NCBI RefSeq assembly: GCF_000282655.1
Contig: NZ_AKIV01000071.1
Coordinates: forward strand, 1-64,000
Direction: 5' to 3'
Length of the DNA: 64,000 nucleotides
Origin: Polaromonas sp. CF318
GTDB lineage: Bacteria > Pseudomonadota > Gammaproteobacteria > Burkholderiales > Burkholderiaceae_C
A model generated the notes under the pieces. That model saw only the letters and a list, made by a program, of their open reading frames with translations. It searched no databases and was not told the origin of the DNA. Positions 41,424 to 50,261 of the stretch are shown piece after piece. Each line of letters opens with the position of its first letter. Position 1 is the stretch's first letter. The translations under genes and the position numbers were made by a program.

Positions 41424-42290
41424 TCACGCCTTGCCCATCAGGCCCTGGGGCCGGAACATCAACACAGCGAGGAACAGCACCAGCACGATGGCGGTCTTGT
41501 ACTGCGGCCCGAGCAGCAGGCCGCCCATGACCTCGATCACCCCGACCAGGATGCCGGCCCAGAAGGCGCCCGAGACACTGCCGAAGCCGCCCAGGTTGAC
41601 CACCACAAAAGCCAGCAGGATGAAGCTCGCGCCGACGTCCGGAAAGATCGGGAAAAAGGTCGACAGCAGCACGCCGGCCGCACCGGCGCAGGCCGCGCCT
41701 ATGCCCCAGGCCAGCGAGAACATCTTGTGCGAATCAATGCCCATGAGGCGCGCGGCTTCCTTGTCGGAGGCGGTGGCTTCCAGGGCTGCGCCCAGCCGGG
41801 TCTTGTTCAGGAAGAAATAGATCAGGCCGGTTACCAGGACAGCTCCCACGCCGGCCACCAGCTGCGGTTTTCCCAGCTGTATGCCCAGCAGCTTGACGGT
41901 GCCACTCACGGCGGAGTTCTCGATGGAGCGGAAATCCGGCTTCCAGAGGAACTGGGCCACGCCGCGCAGCAAAATCATGATGCCGAAGGTCGTGAAGATC
42001 TGCGACAGCATGGGCGCGTTGATGATGCGCACGATCACCAGCTTGTACAGCAGCACACCGAAGCCGAACAGCATGAGGACCGTCAGCGGCAGGGTGATCA
42101 TGGGGTCCAGCGCATACACGGCGAACAGCCAGAAGGCCGAGTACATGCCGAGCATGAGGAACTCGCCGTGTGCGAAATTCACGATGTCCATGACGCCGAA
42201 AATCATGGTCAGGCCGATAGCCACCAGCGCGTAAATCAGCCCGATCAGCACGCCGGAGGCCAGCGTCTGAAGCAATATTTCCGTGGTCAT
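41424..42290 (-). CDS. livH: LIV-type ABC transporter permease LivH
   Basis: 288 residues with about eight membrane helices. Signature GVMDIVNFAHGEFLMLGMYSAF at about residue 30 and GFGSVSGAFWAGILVGVIEVM near the C-terminus are typical of LivH. It sits between the binding protein gene and livM. Confidence 0.95.
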   Translation of the reverse strand: MTTEILLQTLASGVLIGLIYALVAIGLTMIFGVMDIVNFAHGEFLMLGMYSAFWLFAVYALDPMITLPLTVLMLFGFGVLLYKLVIVRIINAPMLSQIFTTFGIMILLRGVAQFLWKPDFRSIENSAVSGTVKLLGIQLGKPQLVAGVGAVLVTGLIYFFLNKTRLGAALEATASDKEAARLMGIDSHKMFSLAWGIGAACAGAAGVLLSTFFPIFPDVGASFILLAFVVVNLGGFGSVSGAFWAGILVGVIEVMGGLLLGPQYKTAIVLVLFLAVLMFRPQGLMGKA

Positions 42291-42326
42291 GGTTGTCTCT
42301 TAGGCAGGTGAGTCAAGGTCAGCGGC

Positions 42327-43592
42327 TTATTTCCGCTGGTCCCACTTGGGCATGGGCCAGGTCACTTCGCGCGAAGCCATGTCGAAAGGCCAGACCGTGT
42401 TGTACTTGCCGCCCATGATCTGCACCAGGATGCCCTGGCCCAGGGTGTTCTGGCCGGTGGCGTCGAATTTCACGCCCTTCCACGGCATGATGAGCTTGCT
42501 GCCGGGCATGTCGGTGGCGGCCAGCGCCTTGCGGATGGCCTCGGGCTCGGTGGAGCCCGCGCGGTTGATGGCGTCGGCCATCACCATCAGGCCGGTGAAG
42601 GTGCGCGAGGAATTGCCGGTGAAGTTGATCTTGTAGCGGCTGTTGAACAGGTCGTTGACCTGCTTGATCAGCGGGTTGCGGTTGGCCAGGTCCAGCGCCC
42701 AGACTTCACGCGTGATGATGTAGTCGGCGTCCTTGCCCAGGGTTTTGATGAAGTCGGTATCAGTAAAGCCCGCGTTGTTCGCCAGGATCATGTCCGGGGA
42801 AAAGCCCAGCTCCTTGTAGGTCTTGATCGACAGGATGGCATCGGCCGTATAGGACGACTGCAGCACCAGGTTGGGATTGGCCGCCTTGAGCGTCTGCACT
42901 TCGGAGGTCAGCTGCGTGGTCTTGGCCGGGTACATCACCTGCTTGGCCAGGTTCTGCTTGAACTCGGGCGCAAGCTTGCTTTGCAGCTTGGTGGTTTCCG
43001 TGCCCCACAAGCCGTTTTCATTGAGGCTGGCCACCACGCCCGCCTTGATGCCTTTTTTGGCTTCAAGCTCTTTCAGGAAATCAAAGGCGTTGTGCACAAA
43101 CAGGTCGTCGTGCGGCGTGGTGCGGAAGAACCACTTGAAGTTGCGCTGCGTGAGCGAGGCCGAGGACGACTCCGGGTTCAGGAAGGGGATGCCGGCGCGC
43201 TCGGCGATCTGGCTGGCCGTGGCGGTAACGGCACTGTTATAGGCGCCGACCAATGCCACCACTTTTTCCTGCGTGATCAGGCGTTCGGCCTCGGTCGCGC
43301 CGGTTTGCGGGTTGGCCTGGTGGTCGGCGAAGACCAGCTTGATCTTCGCGCCCTTGAGGTTGGGCAGGCCCTTGCCGGCGGACAGCGGCAGCTCGGACAC
43401 CCCGGGTGCGCCGTTGTTGATGATGTCGGCGGCGAGCTCCAGCGCGCTGCGCAGTTCGGCGCCCACCGAGGCGGCGGGGCCGGTCAGCGGATACAGCACG
43501 CCTATCCGGACTTCCTGCTGCGCATGCGCGCACAGGCTTAAACCGGCGCCGGCCAATATCGCGGCCACTCGGGCCCACCATGACTTCTTCAT
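42327..43592 (-). CDS. livK: LIV-type ABC transporter substrate-binding protein
   Basis: 421 residues. A signal peptide (AAILAGAGLSLCAHAQ) and a type I periplasmic binding fold: EVRIGVLYPLTGPAASVGAELRSAL, GAYNSAVTATASQIAERAGIPFLNPES and a C-terminal PEAIRKALAATDMPGSK. It is longer than enteric LivK (about 370). The substrate could be an amino acid or amide; the downstream 5-oxoprolinase and DUF1445 genes point to a cyclic glutamate derivative (inference). Confidence 0.93.
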   Translation of the reverse strand: MKKSWWARVAAILAGAGLSLCAHAQQEVRIGVLYPLTGPAASVGAELRSALELAADIINNGAPGVSELPLSAGKGLPNLKGAKIKLVFADHQANPQTGATEAERLITQEKVVALVGAYNSAVTATASQIAERAGIPFLNPESSSASLTQRNFKWFFRTTPHDDLFVHNAFDFLKELEAKKGIKAGVVASLNENGLWGTETTKLQSKLAPEFKQNLAKQVMYPAKTTQLTSEVQTLKAANPNLVLQSSYTADAILSIKTYKELGFSPDMILANNAGFTDTDFIKTLGKDADYIITREVWALDLANRNPLIKQVNDLFNSRYKINFTGNSSRTFTGLMVMADAINRAGSTEPEAIRKALAATDMPGSKLIMPWKGVKFDATGQNTLGQGILVQIMGGKYNTVWPFDMASREVTWPMPKWDQRK

Positions 43593-43653
43593 TTCGCACT
43601 CCTCGTAAAAACATGACAGTTGGATGACATGGGGCGAAGTGTGCGATTAGCAA

Positions 43654-43705
43654 ATGACGAAATCAAACAAGAAATATTTTGCTTTCGTCATCGATTTTTT
43701 CGATG
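43654..43705. promoter_or_regulatory. AT-rich operator-like inverted repeats upstream of livK
   Basis: ATGACGAAA (43654-43662) and TTTCGTCAT (43683-43691) form a perfect dyad with 20 bases between. A second dyad, CATCGA-N5-TCGATG, overlaps it at 43689-43705. They lie between the LysR stop codon and livK start in the least GC-rich stretch nearby, about 60-110 bases before livK. Confidence 0.5.
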
Positions 43706-43713
43706 ATTGGGAT

Positions 43714-44664
43714 TTACCCTGATGCACCTTTTTTGACGGTTTTCAGCGCTTTCGCGGCCGGGTTGCGGGCCGTTTTGGTGCCGCCCCCACCTTCCCCGGC
43801 GAAGTCCACGGCCGACCTGACCACCGTTTCCACGATGGACGAGGTCGGGTCGGTGCGGTAGCTGGCATGGATGGGCAAGGCCTTGAGTTTCTTGTCGCAG
43901 GTCAGCAATTTGAGGCTGGCAAAGCCCGTCAGACGCTGCACCGCCGCGCGCGGCAGCAAGGCCACGCCGAAGCCGCCCTGCACCAGCTGAACCATGGCCG
44001 AGATCGACGAAATCGCATGCACCTTTTTGGGCTCCATGCGGTTCTGCTTGAAGAGGTCCAGCAGGGTGACATGCGGCTGAGAGCCCTTCTGGAAGGTCAG
44101 CAATTCCATCTCGGCCAGCTCATCGAGCCGGTAATTTCTTTTTTTATGCAGTGCCGGATTGCCCACAAAAGCCATGTCCATGGGCGGGAAAGCCTGGTTG
44201 CGCACGCCGTCGGCCGAGGCGGGCAGCGCCGCGAACACCAGGTCCAGCGTGCCGCGCTGCACCTGGTCCATCAGGATGGGCGTGGTTTCCACTGTGAGTT
44301 CCAGCTCCAGCCCCGGGTGGTCCACCCGCAGTTTTTCGAGCCAGGGAATCAGCCACGAATGCAGCACCGACTCGATGGCGCCTATGCGCATGGAGACGGC
44401 CATGGGCGCGCCCGAGCCCATCTCCTGCTTGACCTCGCGCTGCAGCTCCAGCAGCTTTTGCGCATAGACAAAAAAGCGCGCCCCGGCCACCGTAAGCTTG
44501 AACTGCTTGTCGCGCCGGTCCAGCAGCAGGATGCCGAGTTCCTCTTCCAGGGTGGCGATGCGGCTGGACATGGCCGACTGCGTGAGGAAAAGCTTGTCGG
44601 CGGCGCGCGAGATACTTTTGAGCGAGGCCACCCAGTAGAAGGCTTCAACAAAACGCAGGTTCAT
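43714..44664 (-). CDS. LysR family transcriptional regulator
   Basis: 316 residues. The N-terminal winged helix-turn-helix is FVEAFYWVASLKSISRAADKLFLTQSAMSSRIATLEEELG; the effector domain runs from about 90 to 295. It is divergent from the dctPQM genes (121-base gap) and upstream of the liv operon, so it may control one or both. The C-terminal tail is Lys/Ala-rich (GGGTKTARNPAAKALKTVKKG). Confidence 0.92.
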   Translation of the reverse strand: MNLRFVEAFYWVASLKSISRAADKLFLTQSAMSSRIATLEEELGILLLDRRDKQFKLTVAGARFFVYAQKLLELQREVKQEMGSGAPMAVSMRIGAIESVLHSWLIPWLEKLRVDHPGLELELTVETTPILMDQVQRGTLDLVFAALPASADGVRNQAFPPMDMAFVGNPALHKKRNYRLDELAEMELLTFQKGSQPHVTLLDLFKQNRMEPKKVHAISSISAMVQLVQGGFGVALLPRAAVQRLTGFASLKLLTCDKKLKALPIHASYRTDPTSSIVETVVRSAVDFAGEGGGGTKTARNPAAKALKTVKKGASG

Positions 44665-44785
44665 GGCGGGGCCCCAGGGTTGCGTAAACAGGTGGACGCA
44701 GTATTTCGGGGTATGCCCGATGAACTGGCGCGGGATTTGCGTCTATCCTATTACTACTTATCAATTCCTTGTCCTGGAGCCTCTC

Positions 44786-45769
44786 ATGAATTTCAAGATC
44801 ACCGTGGCGGCCGCCGCTCTCGCCCTGGGTGCCAACGCCTTTGCCCAGACCAAGTGGGACCTTCCCGCCGCCTACCCGGCCAGCAACTTCCACACGGAGA
44901 ACCTGACGCAATTCGCGGCCGACGTCGACAAGGCCAGCGGCGGCAAGCTCAAGATCACGGTGCACGCCAACGCCTCGCTGTTCAAGGCCAACGAGATCAA
45001 GCGCGCGGTGCAGGGCGGCCAGGCCCAGATCGGCGAAGTGCTGCTGGTCAACTTCGAAAACGAAAACCCGATTTACGGCGTCGACGGCATTCCCTTCCTG
45101 GCGACCTCTTACGCCGACTCCAAAAAGCTCTACGAGGCGCAAAAGCCCGTACTCGACAAGCTGCTGGGCACGCAGGGCATGAAGCTGCTCTACACCGTGG
45201 CCTGGCCGCCGCAAGGCATTTACAGCAAGAAGGAACTGGCCTCGGTGGCCGACCTGCGCGGCATCAAATGGCGCGCCTACAGCCCCGCCACCGCCAAGAT
45301 CGCCGAGCTGATTGGCGCGCAGCCTGTCACCATCCAGGCGGCCGAGCTCTCGCAGGCCCTGGCCACGGGCGTGGTGGAAAGTTATATGAGTTCGGGCTCC
45401 ACCGGCTACGACTCCAAGACCTATGAAAGCATCAAGTACTGGTACGACACCCAGGCCTGGCTGCCCAAGAACGCCATCATCGTGAACAAAAAGGCCTTTG
45501 ACGCGCTGGACCCGGCCACCCAGGCCGCCCTGACCAAGGCCGCCGCCGACGCCGAAACCCGCGGCTGGAAGCTCAGCGAGGAAAAGAACGAGTGGTACAA
45601 AAAAGCCCTGAGCGAAAAAGGCATGAAGATCGTCACGCCGCCGGCCAAGCTGGTGTCCGACATGAAACAGGTCGGCACCATCATGCAGGCCGACTGGGTG
45701 AAAAAAGCCGGTCCTGACGGCGAGGCCATCATCGCCAATTTCAACAAACTCAAGGCCGCGAAGAAATAA
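44786..45769 (+). CDS. dctP: TRAP transporter substrate-binding protein (DctP family)
   Basis: 327 residues with a signal peptide (KITVAAAALALGANAFAQ). DctP blocks: ADVDKASGGKLKITVHANASLFKANEIKRAVQGGQAQIGEVLL, AWPPQGIYSK and VADLRGIKWRAYSPATAKIAELIGAQPVTI. The frame is open upstream, but GGAG precedes this ATG and the signal peptide starts here. First gene of a complete dctPQM operon. Confidence 0.94.
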   Translation: MNFKITVAAAALALGANAFAQTKWDLPAAYPASNFHTENLTQFAADVDKASGGKLKITVHANASLFKANEIKRAVQGGQAQIGEVLLVNFENENPIYGVDGIPFLATSYADSKKLYEAQKPVLDKLLGTQGMKLLYTVAWPPQGIYSKKELASVADLRGIKWRAYSPATAKIAELIGAQPVTIQAAELSQALATGVVESYMSSGSTGYDSKTYESIKYWYDTQAWLPKNAIIVNKKAFDALDPATQAALTKAAADAETRGWKLSEEKNEWYKKALSEKGMKIVTPPAKLVSDMKQVGTIMQADWVKKAGPDGEAIIANFNKLKAAKK

Positions 45770-45789
45770 GGCAGACAACAAGGCAGGCC

Positions 45790-46323
45790 ATGCGCAAGTT
45801 CCTCGACAAACTTTATCTGGCAGGCGGCGCCTTGGGCGCCGCTTTTATTGCCCTCATCGCCGTGCTGATGATCGGCCAAAGCATCCTGCGCGAGTTCCGC
45901 GTCAACACCGGCGCCGTCAACGACGTGGTGGCCTGGTTCTGCGCGGCTGCGGCTTTTTTTGCCATGGCCCATGCCTTCAAGCACGGCGACTTTGTGCGCG
46001 TGACCCTGCTGCTCGACTCCGTGAATGCCAAAACCCGCCGCGTGCTGGAGCTGGCGTCGCTGTTGATCGGCAGTGTGGCGGTGGCCTACCTGGCCTGGTC
46101 GGCCTGCCTGTTCACCTACGAAAGCTGGGAGTTCAACGACATCTCGCAAGGCCTGCTGCCCATGCCCATGTGGATTCCGCAGCTGAGCTTTGCGCTGGGC
46201 TCCATCCTGCTGCTGGTCGCCGTGGTCGACGAATTCATCATCGTGGTGCGCGGCGGCGTGCCGACCTTTGTGCGCGAAGTCGAGGAGCGCCACGCGCGCG
46301 GCGATTTCTCGTCGGAAGTGTGA
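45790..46323 (+). CDS. dctQ: TRAP transporter small permease (DctQ)
   Basis: 177 residues with four membrane helices, as in DctQ: YLAGGALGAAFIALIAVLMIG, VVAWFCAAAAFFAMAHAFKHGDFVRV, LELASLLIGSVAVAYLAWSA and LSFALGSILLLVAVVDEFIIV. The HGDFVRV motif after helix 2 is characteristic. Starts 20 bases after dctP. Confidence 0.94.
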   Translation: MRKFLDKLYLAGGALGAAFIALIAVLMIGQSILREFRVNTGAVNDVVAWFCAAAAFFAMAHAFKHGDFVRVTLLLDSVNAKTRRVLELASLLIGSVAVAYLAWSACLFTYESWEFNDISQGLLPMPMWIPQLSFALGSILLLVAVVDEFIIVVRGGVPTFVREVEERHARGDFSSEV

Positions 46324-46375
46324 CGCCCAACCCGCGCTTATTCCGTTTTATTTTCCAGACTACAAAGACAACAAC

Positions 46376-47686
46376 ATGGATATCCTGATGGTGGGCGGCA
46401 TTTTGCTGCTGCTCATGATGCTGCTGCTTTCGGGCGGCGTGTGGATCGCGATGACACTGGCCATTTGCGGCTGGGTCGGGCAGGCTTTTTTCACGAGCAC
46501 GCAGCCGGGCAAAAACCTGTTCAGCGCTTTCTGGGAAAGCAATGCCAGCTGGGAGCTCGCGGCCCTGCCCCTGTTTATCTGGATGGGCGAGATCCTGTTT
46601 CGCACCAAACTCAGCGAGGAGATGTTCGAGGGCCTGCGGCCCTGGCTGAACCGCGTACCGGGCCGCCTGATGCACACCACCATCCTCGGTTGCGGCATTT
46701 TCGGCTCGGTCTCGGGCTCTTCGGCCGCCACCTGCGCGACGATTTCCAAGGTGGCGCTGCCCGAGCTGCTCAAGCGCGGCTACGACGAAAAAATCGCCCT
46801 GGGCTCGCTGGCCACCGCCGGCACGCTGGGCATCCTGATCCCGCCGTCCATCACCATGGTGGTGTATGCTGTCGCGGCCGACGCCTCCATCATCCGCATC
46901 TTCCTGGCCGGGTTTTTCCCGGGCTTTTTGCTGATGGCGCTGTTCTCGGGCTACATCATCTGGTGGAGCCTGCGCCACCCGGGCAAAGTGCCGGCTGCCG
47001 ACCCGCCCTCCACCTTCATGCAGAAGATCAAGCAGTCGGGCAACCTGCTGCCCTGCGCCGCGCTGATCGTGTTCATCTGCTGGGTGCTGATCAGCGGCTA
47101 CGCCACGGCCACCGAATGCGCGGCCTACGGCGTGGCGGGTTCGCTGGGCCTGGCGCTGTGGAGCCGCTCGCTGACCTGGCAGAACTTCAAGGAAGGCCTG
47201 ATGGGCACGACGCGTACCAGCTGCATGATCATGTTCATCCTGGCCGGCGCCGCCTTCCTGACCAAGACCATGGCCTTCACCGGCATCCCGCGCGAGCTGG
47301 CCGAGTGGGTCAACAGCATGAACCTCTCGCCTTTCGCGCTGATAGGCGTGCTGACCATCGTCTACCTGATCCTGGGCACGGCGCTGGACGGCATCTCCAT
47401 GATCGTGCTGACCAGCGCCGTGGTGCTGCCCATGATCCAGAAAGCCGGCTTCGACCTGATCTGGTTCGGCATCTTCATCATCCTGCTGGTCGAGATTGCC
47501 GAGGTCACGCCGCCCGTGGGCTTTAACCTCTTTGTGCTGCAGAACATGACCGGCAAGGACAGCAACACCATTGCCCGCGCCGCGATTCCCTTCTTCGCTT
47601 GCCTGGTGGTGTGCATCGTGCTGATCACGGTGTTCCCGCAGATCGTGACCATATTGCCCGACCTGGTGATGGGCAAAGAAAAATAG
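46376..47686 (+). CDS. dctM: TRAP transporter large permease (DctM)
   Basis: 436 residues with about twelve membrane helices. Motifs: SGVWIAMTLAICGWVG, GSVSGSSAATCATISKVALPEL, GTLGILIPPSITMVVYAV and EIAEVTPPVGFNLFVLQNMTG, the last two being DctM signatures. Sodium-coupled import with DctP and DctQ. The start at 46376 is 52 bases after dctQ; the open frame runs further upstream but overlaps dctQ out of register. Confidence 0.95.
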   Translation: MDILMVGGILLLLMMLLLSGGVWIAMTLAICGWVGQAFFTSTQPGKNLFSAFWESNASWELAALPLFIWMGEILFRTKLSEEMFEGLRPWLNRVPGRLMHTTILGCGIFGSVSGSSAATCATISKVALPELLKRGYDEKIALGSLATAGTLGILIPPSITMVVYAVAADASIIRIFLAGFFPGFLLMALFSGYIIWWSLRHPGKVPAADPPSTFMQKIKQSGNLLPCAALIVFICWVLISGYATATECAAYGVAGSLGLALWSRSLTWQNFKEGLMGTTRTSCMIMFILAGAAFLTKTMAFTGIPRELAEWVNSMNLSPFALIGVLTIVYLILGTALDGISMIVLTSAVVLPMIQKAGFDLIWFGIFIILLVEIAEVTPPVGFNLFVLQNMTGKDSNTIARAAIPFFACLVVCIVLITVFPQIVTILPDLVMGKEK

Positions 47687-47702
47687 ACAGCTTCATAAAT
47701 CC

Positions 47703-47807
47703 GATTCTCGGGCGCATGGCGGCGTTGCGCGGTGCTCGGAATCCTCATGCACGAAAGTGCATTCCGGTTCCTGCGCTCCGGGCGCCTTGCCCTGCATCCC
47801 GATAATC
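47703..47807. repeat. Long imperfect palindromic intergenic element
   Basis: About 105 bases. Outer arms GATTCTCGGG and CCCGATAATC and an inner hairpin TGCAC-GAAA-GTGCA (47748-47761) share one axis. A conserved-looking tail, TTTCTGGAAGCCGTCC, follows. It fills the gap between the convergent dctM and racemase genes and may end both transcripts. I recall similar elements in Comamonadaceae; copy number cannot be checked here. Confidence 0.55.
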
Positions 47808-47844
47808 GAATTTCTGGAAGCCGTCCAGAGCCCCCGGATAGCGC

Positions 47845-48561
47845 TCAGCGATGACTCCATGAAAGCAACCTCTCATCATCCGTCAGCGCCCAGGTCTTCA
47901 GGCCTGTGGCCGCCTCGACAGCCTGCCGGTAGGGCGGCAGGTTGGTGCATTCCAGCACCACCGCTTGCAGCGAAGGCTCGCGCCGCTTGAGCGCCACCGC
48001 CGCATCCACCACCTCGCGGCAAGCCCTGTCCATGTCCAGGGTGTCGCGGTTGCCCAATATGGCCGTCGCGAATTCCCCGGCGGGGTCCACGCCCTGCACC
48101 ACCACGTCGGCAAGCCGGCCGGCCGGCACGCCCGCCGCCAGCAAATGCTCGGAGCCCAGCGCGGCCGCGCTGATGGTCAGCACACCGACCCTCGCCTGGC
48201 TCGCCAGCAACCCCGGCAATTGCAGCAGGCTGGAAGTCACCACAGGCACCCGCGCGGCGGCCTGCAACTCGGCCTGTAGCAGCACCAGGAAGCCGCAGCT
48301 CGTGGTGACGGCACGCGCACCCTCGGCCTCCAGCACCCGCACCGCGCGCGCAAAGGCCGGCGCCACGCCCGCGGCGCGCAAGCCGGCCGCTGTCTGCACG
48401 ATCGTGCCGGGCCAGGCGCCGCGCACCACATGCCGGCGCACCGGCACGCCAAACGCGTCGGGATGGCCCACGTCGCCGGGCGGCCTGGGGAAACGGGTAT
48501 CGAGCATCACGACTCCCAGGAAACCTGTCTCGCCGGATGGGGATGCTGCGGTTAAAGTCAT
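47845..48561 (-). CDS. Aspartate/glutamate racemase family protein
   Basis: 238 residues. The two catalytic-type cysteines are in [16 protein letters not shown] (about 87) and [20 protein letters not shown] (about 213), the pattern of Asp/Glu racemase-like and hydantoin racemase-like enzymes. The substrate is unknown. Its position near the oxoprolinase locus may be coincidental, although hydantoin racemases do act with hydantoinases. ATG 48561 fits best; it is divergent from crcB with a 47-base gap. Confidence 0.85.
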   Translation of the reverse strand: MTLTAASPSGETGFLGVVMLDTRFPRPPGDVGHPDAFGVPVRRHVVRGAWPGTIVQTAAGLRAAGVAPAFARAVRVLEAEGARAVTTSCGFLVLLQAELQAAARVPVVTSSLLQLPGLLASQARVGVLTISAAALGSEHLLAAGVPAGRLADVVVQGVDPAGEFATAILGNRDTLDMDRACREVVDAAVALKRREPSLQAVVLECTNLPPYRQAVEAATGLKTWALTDDERLLSWSHR

Positions 48562-48608
48562 GGCTGCATTGTCCCGCCAAAGCGTCCCCTTTACCTCCGA
48601 CACACGCC

Positions 48609-48995
48609 ATGCTCACTGTCCTTGCCATCTCCCTGGGCGCCTCGCTGGGCGCGCTGGCCCGCTGGGGCCTGAGCCTGTGGCTCACGCCGGGGGGCATCAT
48701 CCCCTGGGGAACGCTGGCGGCCAACCTGATAGGCGGCTACCTGATAGGCATCTGCATCGCGGTGTTCCAGGCCATGCCCCAGCTGGACCCGGTCTGGCGC
48801 CTGGCGCTGGTGACCGGCTTCCTGGGAGGGCTGACCACTTTTTCCTCGTTTTCAGCCGAGGTGGTGATCTTCCTGATGGACGCGCGCTACGGCCTGGCGG
48901 CGCTCACGGCCACCGTGCATGTGCTGGGCTCGCTGCTGATGACGGTGGCGGGTCTGAAGTCCGCCATGCTGCTGATCGCCGCCAACGCGCGCTGA
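48609..48995 (+). CDS. crcB: Fluoride channel CrcB (Fluc)
   Basis: 128 residues, four membrane helices. Family motifs [27 protein letters not shown] (pore Asn) and [17 protein letters not shown] (the Phe box and Na-site segment). Exports fluoride as a dual-topology dimer. No fluoride riboswitch is evident in the short upstream gap. Confidence 0.95.
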   Translation: MLTVLAISLGASLGALARWGLSLWLTPGGIIPWGTLAANLIGGYLIGICIAVFQAMPQLDPVWRLALVTGFLGGLTTFSSFSAEVVIFLMDARYGLAALTATVHVLGSLLMTVAGLKSAMLLIAANAR

Positions 48996-49004
48996 TACCC
49001 TCCC

Positions 49005-49042
49005 AGGGCGTTTGCCGCGGCGGCGCGCCCGGGCAAAAACGC
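49005..49042 (+). terminator. Possible terminator of crcB
   Basis: GGGCGTTTGCC and GGGCAAAAACGCCC pair across a GC-rich loop just past the crcB stop. There is no T-run, so this is a weak call. Confidence 0.35.
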
Positions 49043-49079
49043 CCCCTGCGCAAACCGGCGAAATTGGCCACAATGGGCC

Positions 49080-50243
49080 ATGGCATCGATAACCCCCTTT
49101 CATCCCGCCCAGGCCGCGGGCGGCCAGGACAGGCTGGCGCGCATAGGCCGCGCGCGCCAGGCCGTCCTGTACGGCGAAGCCCGGCCCGCCGACGCCGTGC
49201 CGGCCCTGGAAGGCTGGATAGAGCGCTCCTGGCGGCGCTGCCTGGCCAGCGGCCAGCACCCCGAACAAGCCCCTTCCTTCGATGCCGTGCCGGCCGCCGA
49301 GATGCGGCGCCACCAGGAAGCCAACCAGCAGCTGGTCCAGGCCGCCAAACCCACGCTTGAGCGGCTGGGCCGGGCGATCGCCGACACCCGCTACTTCGCC
49401 ATCCTGACCAACCAGGCCGGCGTGGTGGTCGACGTCAACGGCCGCATAGACCGCAGCGACAGCCGCGCCGACGTGATCACGCGCATAGGCACCGACCTCT
49501 CGGAAGCCCGGGTCGGCACCACCGCCATAGGCGCGGCGCTGGGCGAGTTGCAGCCGGTCTGGCTGCACCGGGGTGAGCATTTTTTCGACGCAACCTCGGT
49601 CTACAGCTGCGCCGGCGCGCCGCTGTTCGGCCCCGACGGGCACTGCGCCGGCATGCTGGACCTGACGGGCATAGAAGCGGCCGAGCGGCCCGAACTCAAG
49701 CACCTGGTCACCCAGTGCGCGCGCAGCATTGAAAACGCGCTCACGCTGGGCCGGCCCCATGCCCTGCTGGTCCGGCTCAACTGGCCGGGCCGGGTGCTGG
49801 GCGATGACAGCGACGGCCTGCTCTGCGTGGACGCCGACGGCTGCGTCACCGGCGCCAACCCGGCGGCCCGGCAAATGCTCTCGCGCCTGGACGCCGCGGC
49901 CGGCGGCATGCCGCACTGCAGCGAGCTGTTCGCCATGCCTTTTGAAATGCTGTTTGACGCGGCGCAGCGCCGCGGCAACGCGCAGGGCGGCGTGCTGGAG
50001 GCGCCACTGTGGTCGGGCCTGCGCCTGCACGCGCTGCCGCTGCCGGCCGGCCGCGATGCCCCGCCCGCCGCGCTGCAGCTGCCGCCTTCAGGCGACGCGG
50101 GCCGGCCGCTCAAGGAACTTGAAACCGCGTTGATCCGCAAGGCCGTCAGCGACGCGCGCGGCAATGTGCTGCAGGCCGCCAGGGCGCTGGGCGTGAGCCG
50201 CGCCACCGTGTACCGGCGGCTGGGCCCGGGCAAACGCGGCTAA
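49080..50243 (+). CDS. GAF-domain, Fis-type HTH regulator lacking an AAA+ domain
   Basis: 387 residues. The N-terminus (GWIERSWRRCLASGQHPE) and GAF domain (about 70-210, with GTDLSEARVGTTAIGAAL and HFFDATSVYSCAGAPLF) match AcoR-type sigma-54 activators. A second PAS-like part covers about 240-330. The C-terminus is a Fis helix-turn-helix (IRKAVSDARGNVLQAARALGVSRATVYRRL). The central AAA+ and GAFTGA motif are absent, so it cannot remodel sigma-54 holoenzyme and probably works as an ordinary regulator. Target unknown. Confidence 0.88.
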   Translation: MASITPFHPAQAAGGQDRLARIGRARQAVLYGEARPADAVPALEGWIERSWRRCLASGQHPEQAPSFDAVPAAEMRRHQEANQQLVQAAKPTLERLGRAIADTRYFAILTNQAGVVVDVNGRIDRSDSRADVITRIGTDLSEARVGTTAIGAALGELQPVWLHRGEHFFDATSVYSCAGAPLFGPDGHCAGMLDLTGIEAAERPELKHLVTQCARSIENALTLGRPHALLVRLNWPGRVLGDDSDGLLCVDADGCVTGANPAARQMLSRLDAAAGGMPHCSELFAMPFEMLFDAAQRRGNAQGGVLEAPLWSGLRLHALPLPAGRDAPPAALQLPPSGDAGRPLKELETALIRKAVSDARGNVLQAARALGVSRATVYRRLGPGKRG

Positions 50244-50261
50244 GTCGGCAAGGGCCCTGCC

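Noticed and set aside
48562-48608. A fluoride riboswitch before crcB
   Set aside because: The gap to the divergent gene is only 47 bases and has no matching fold.
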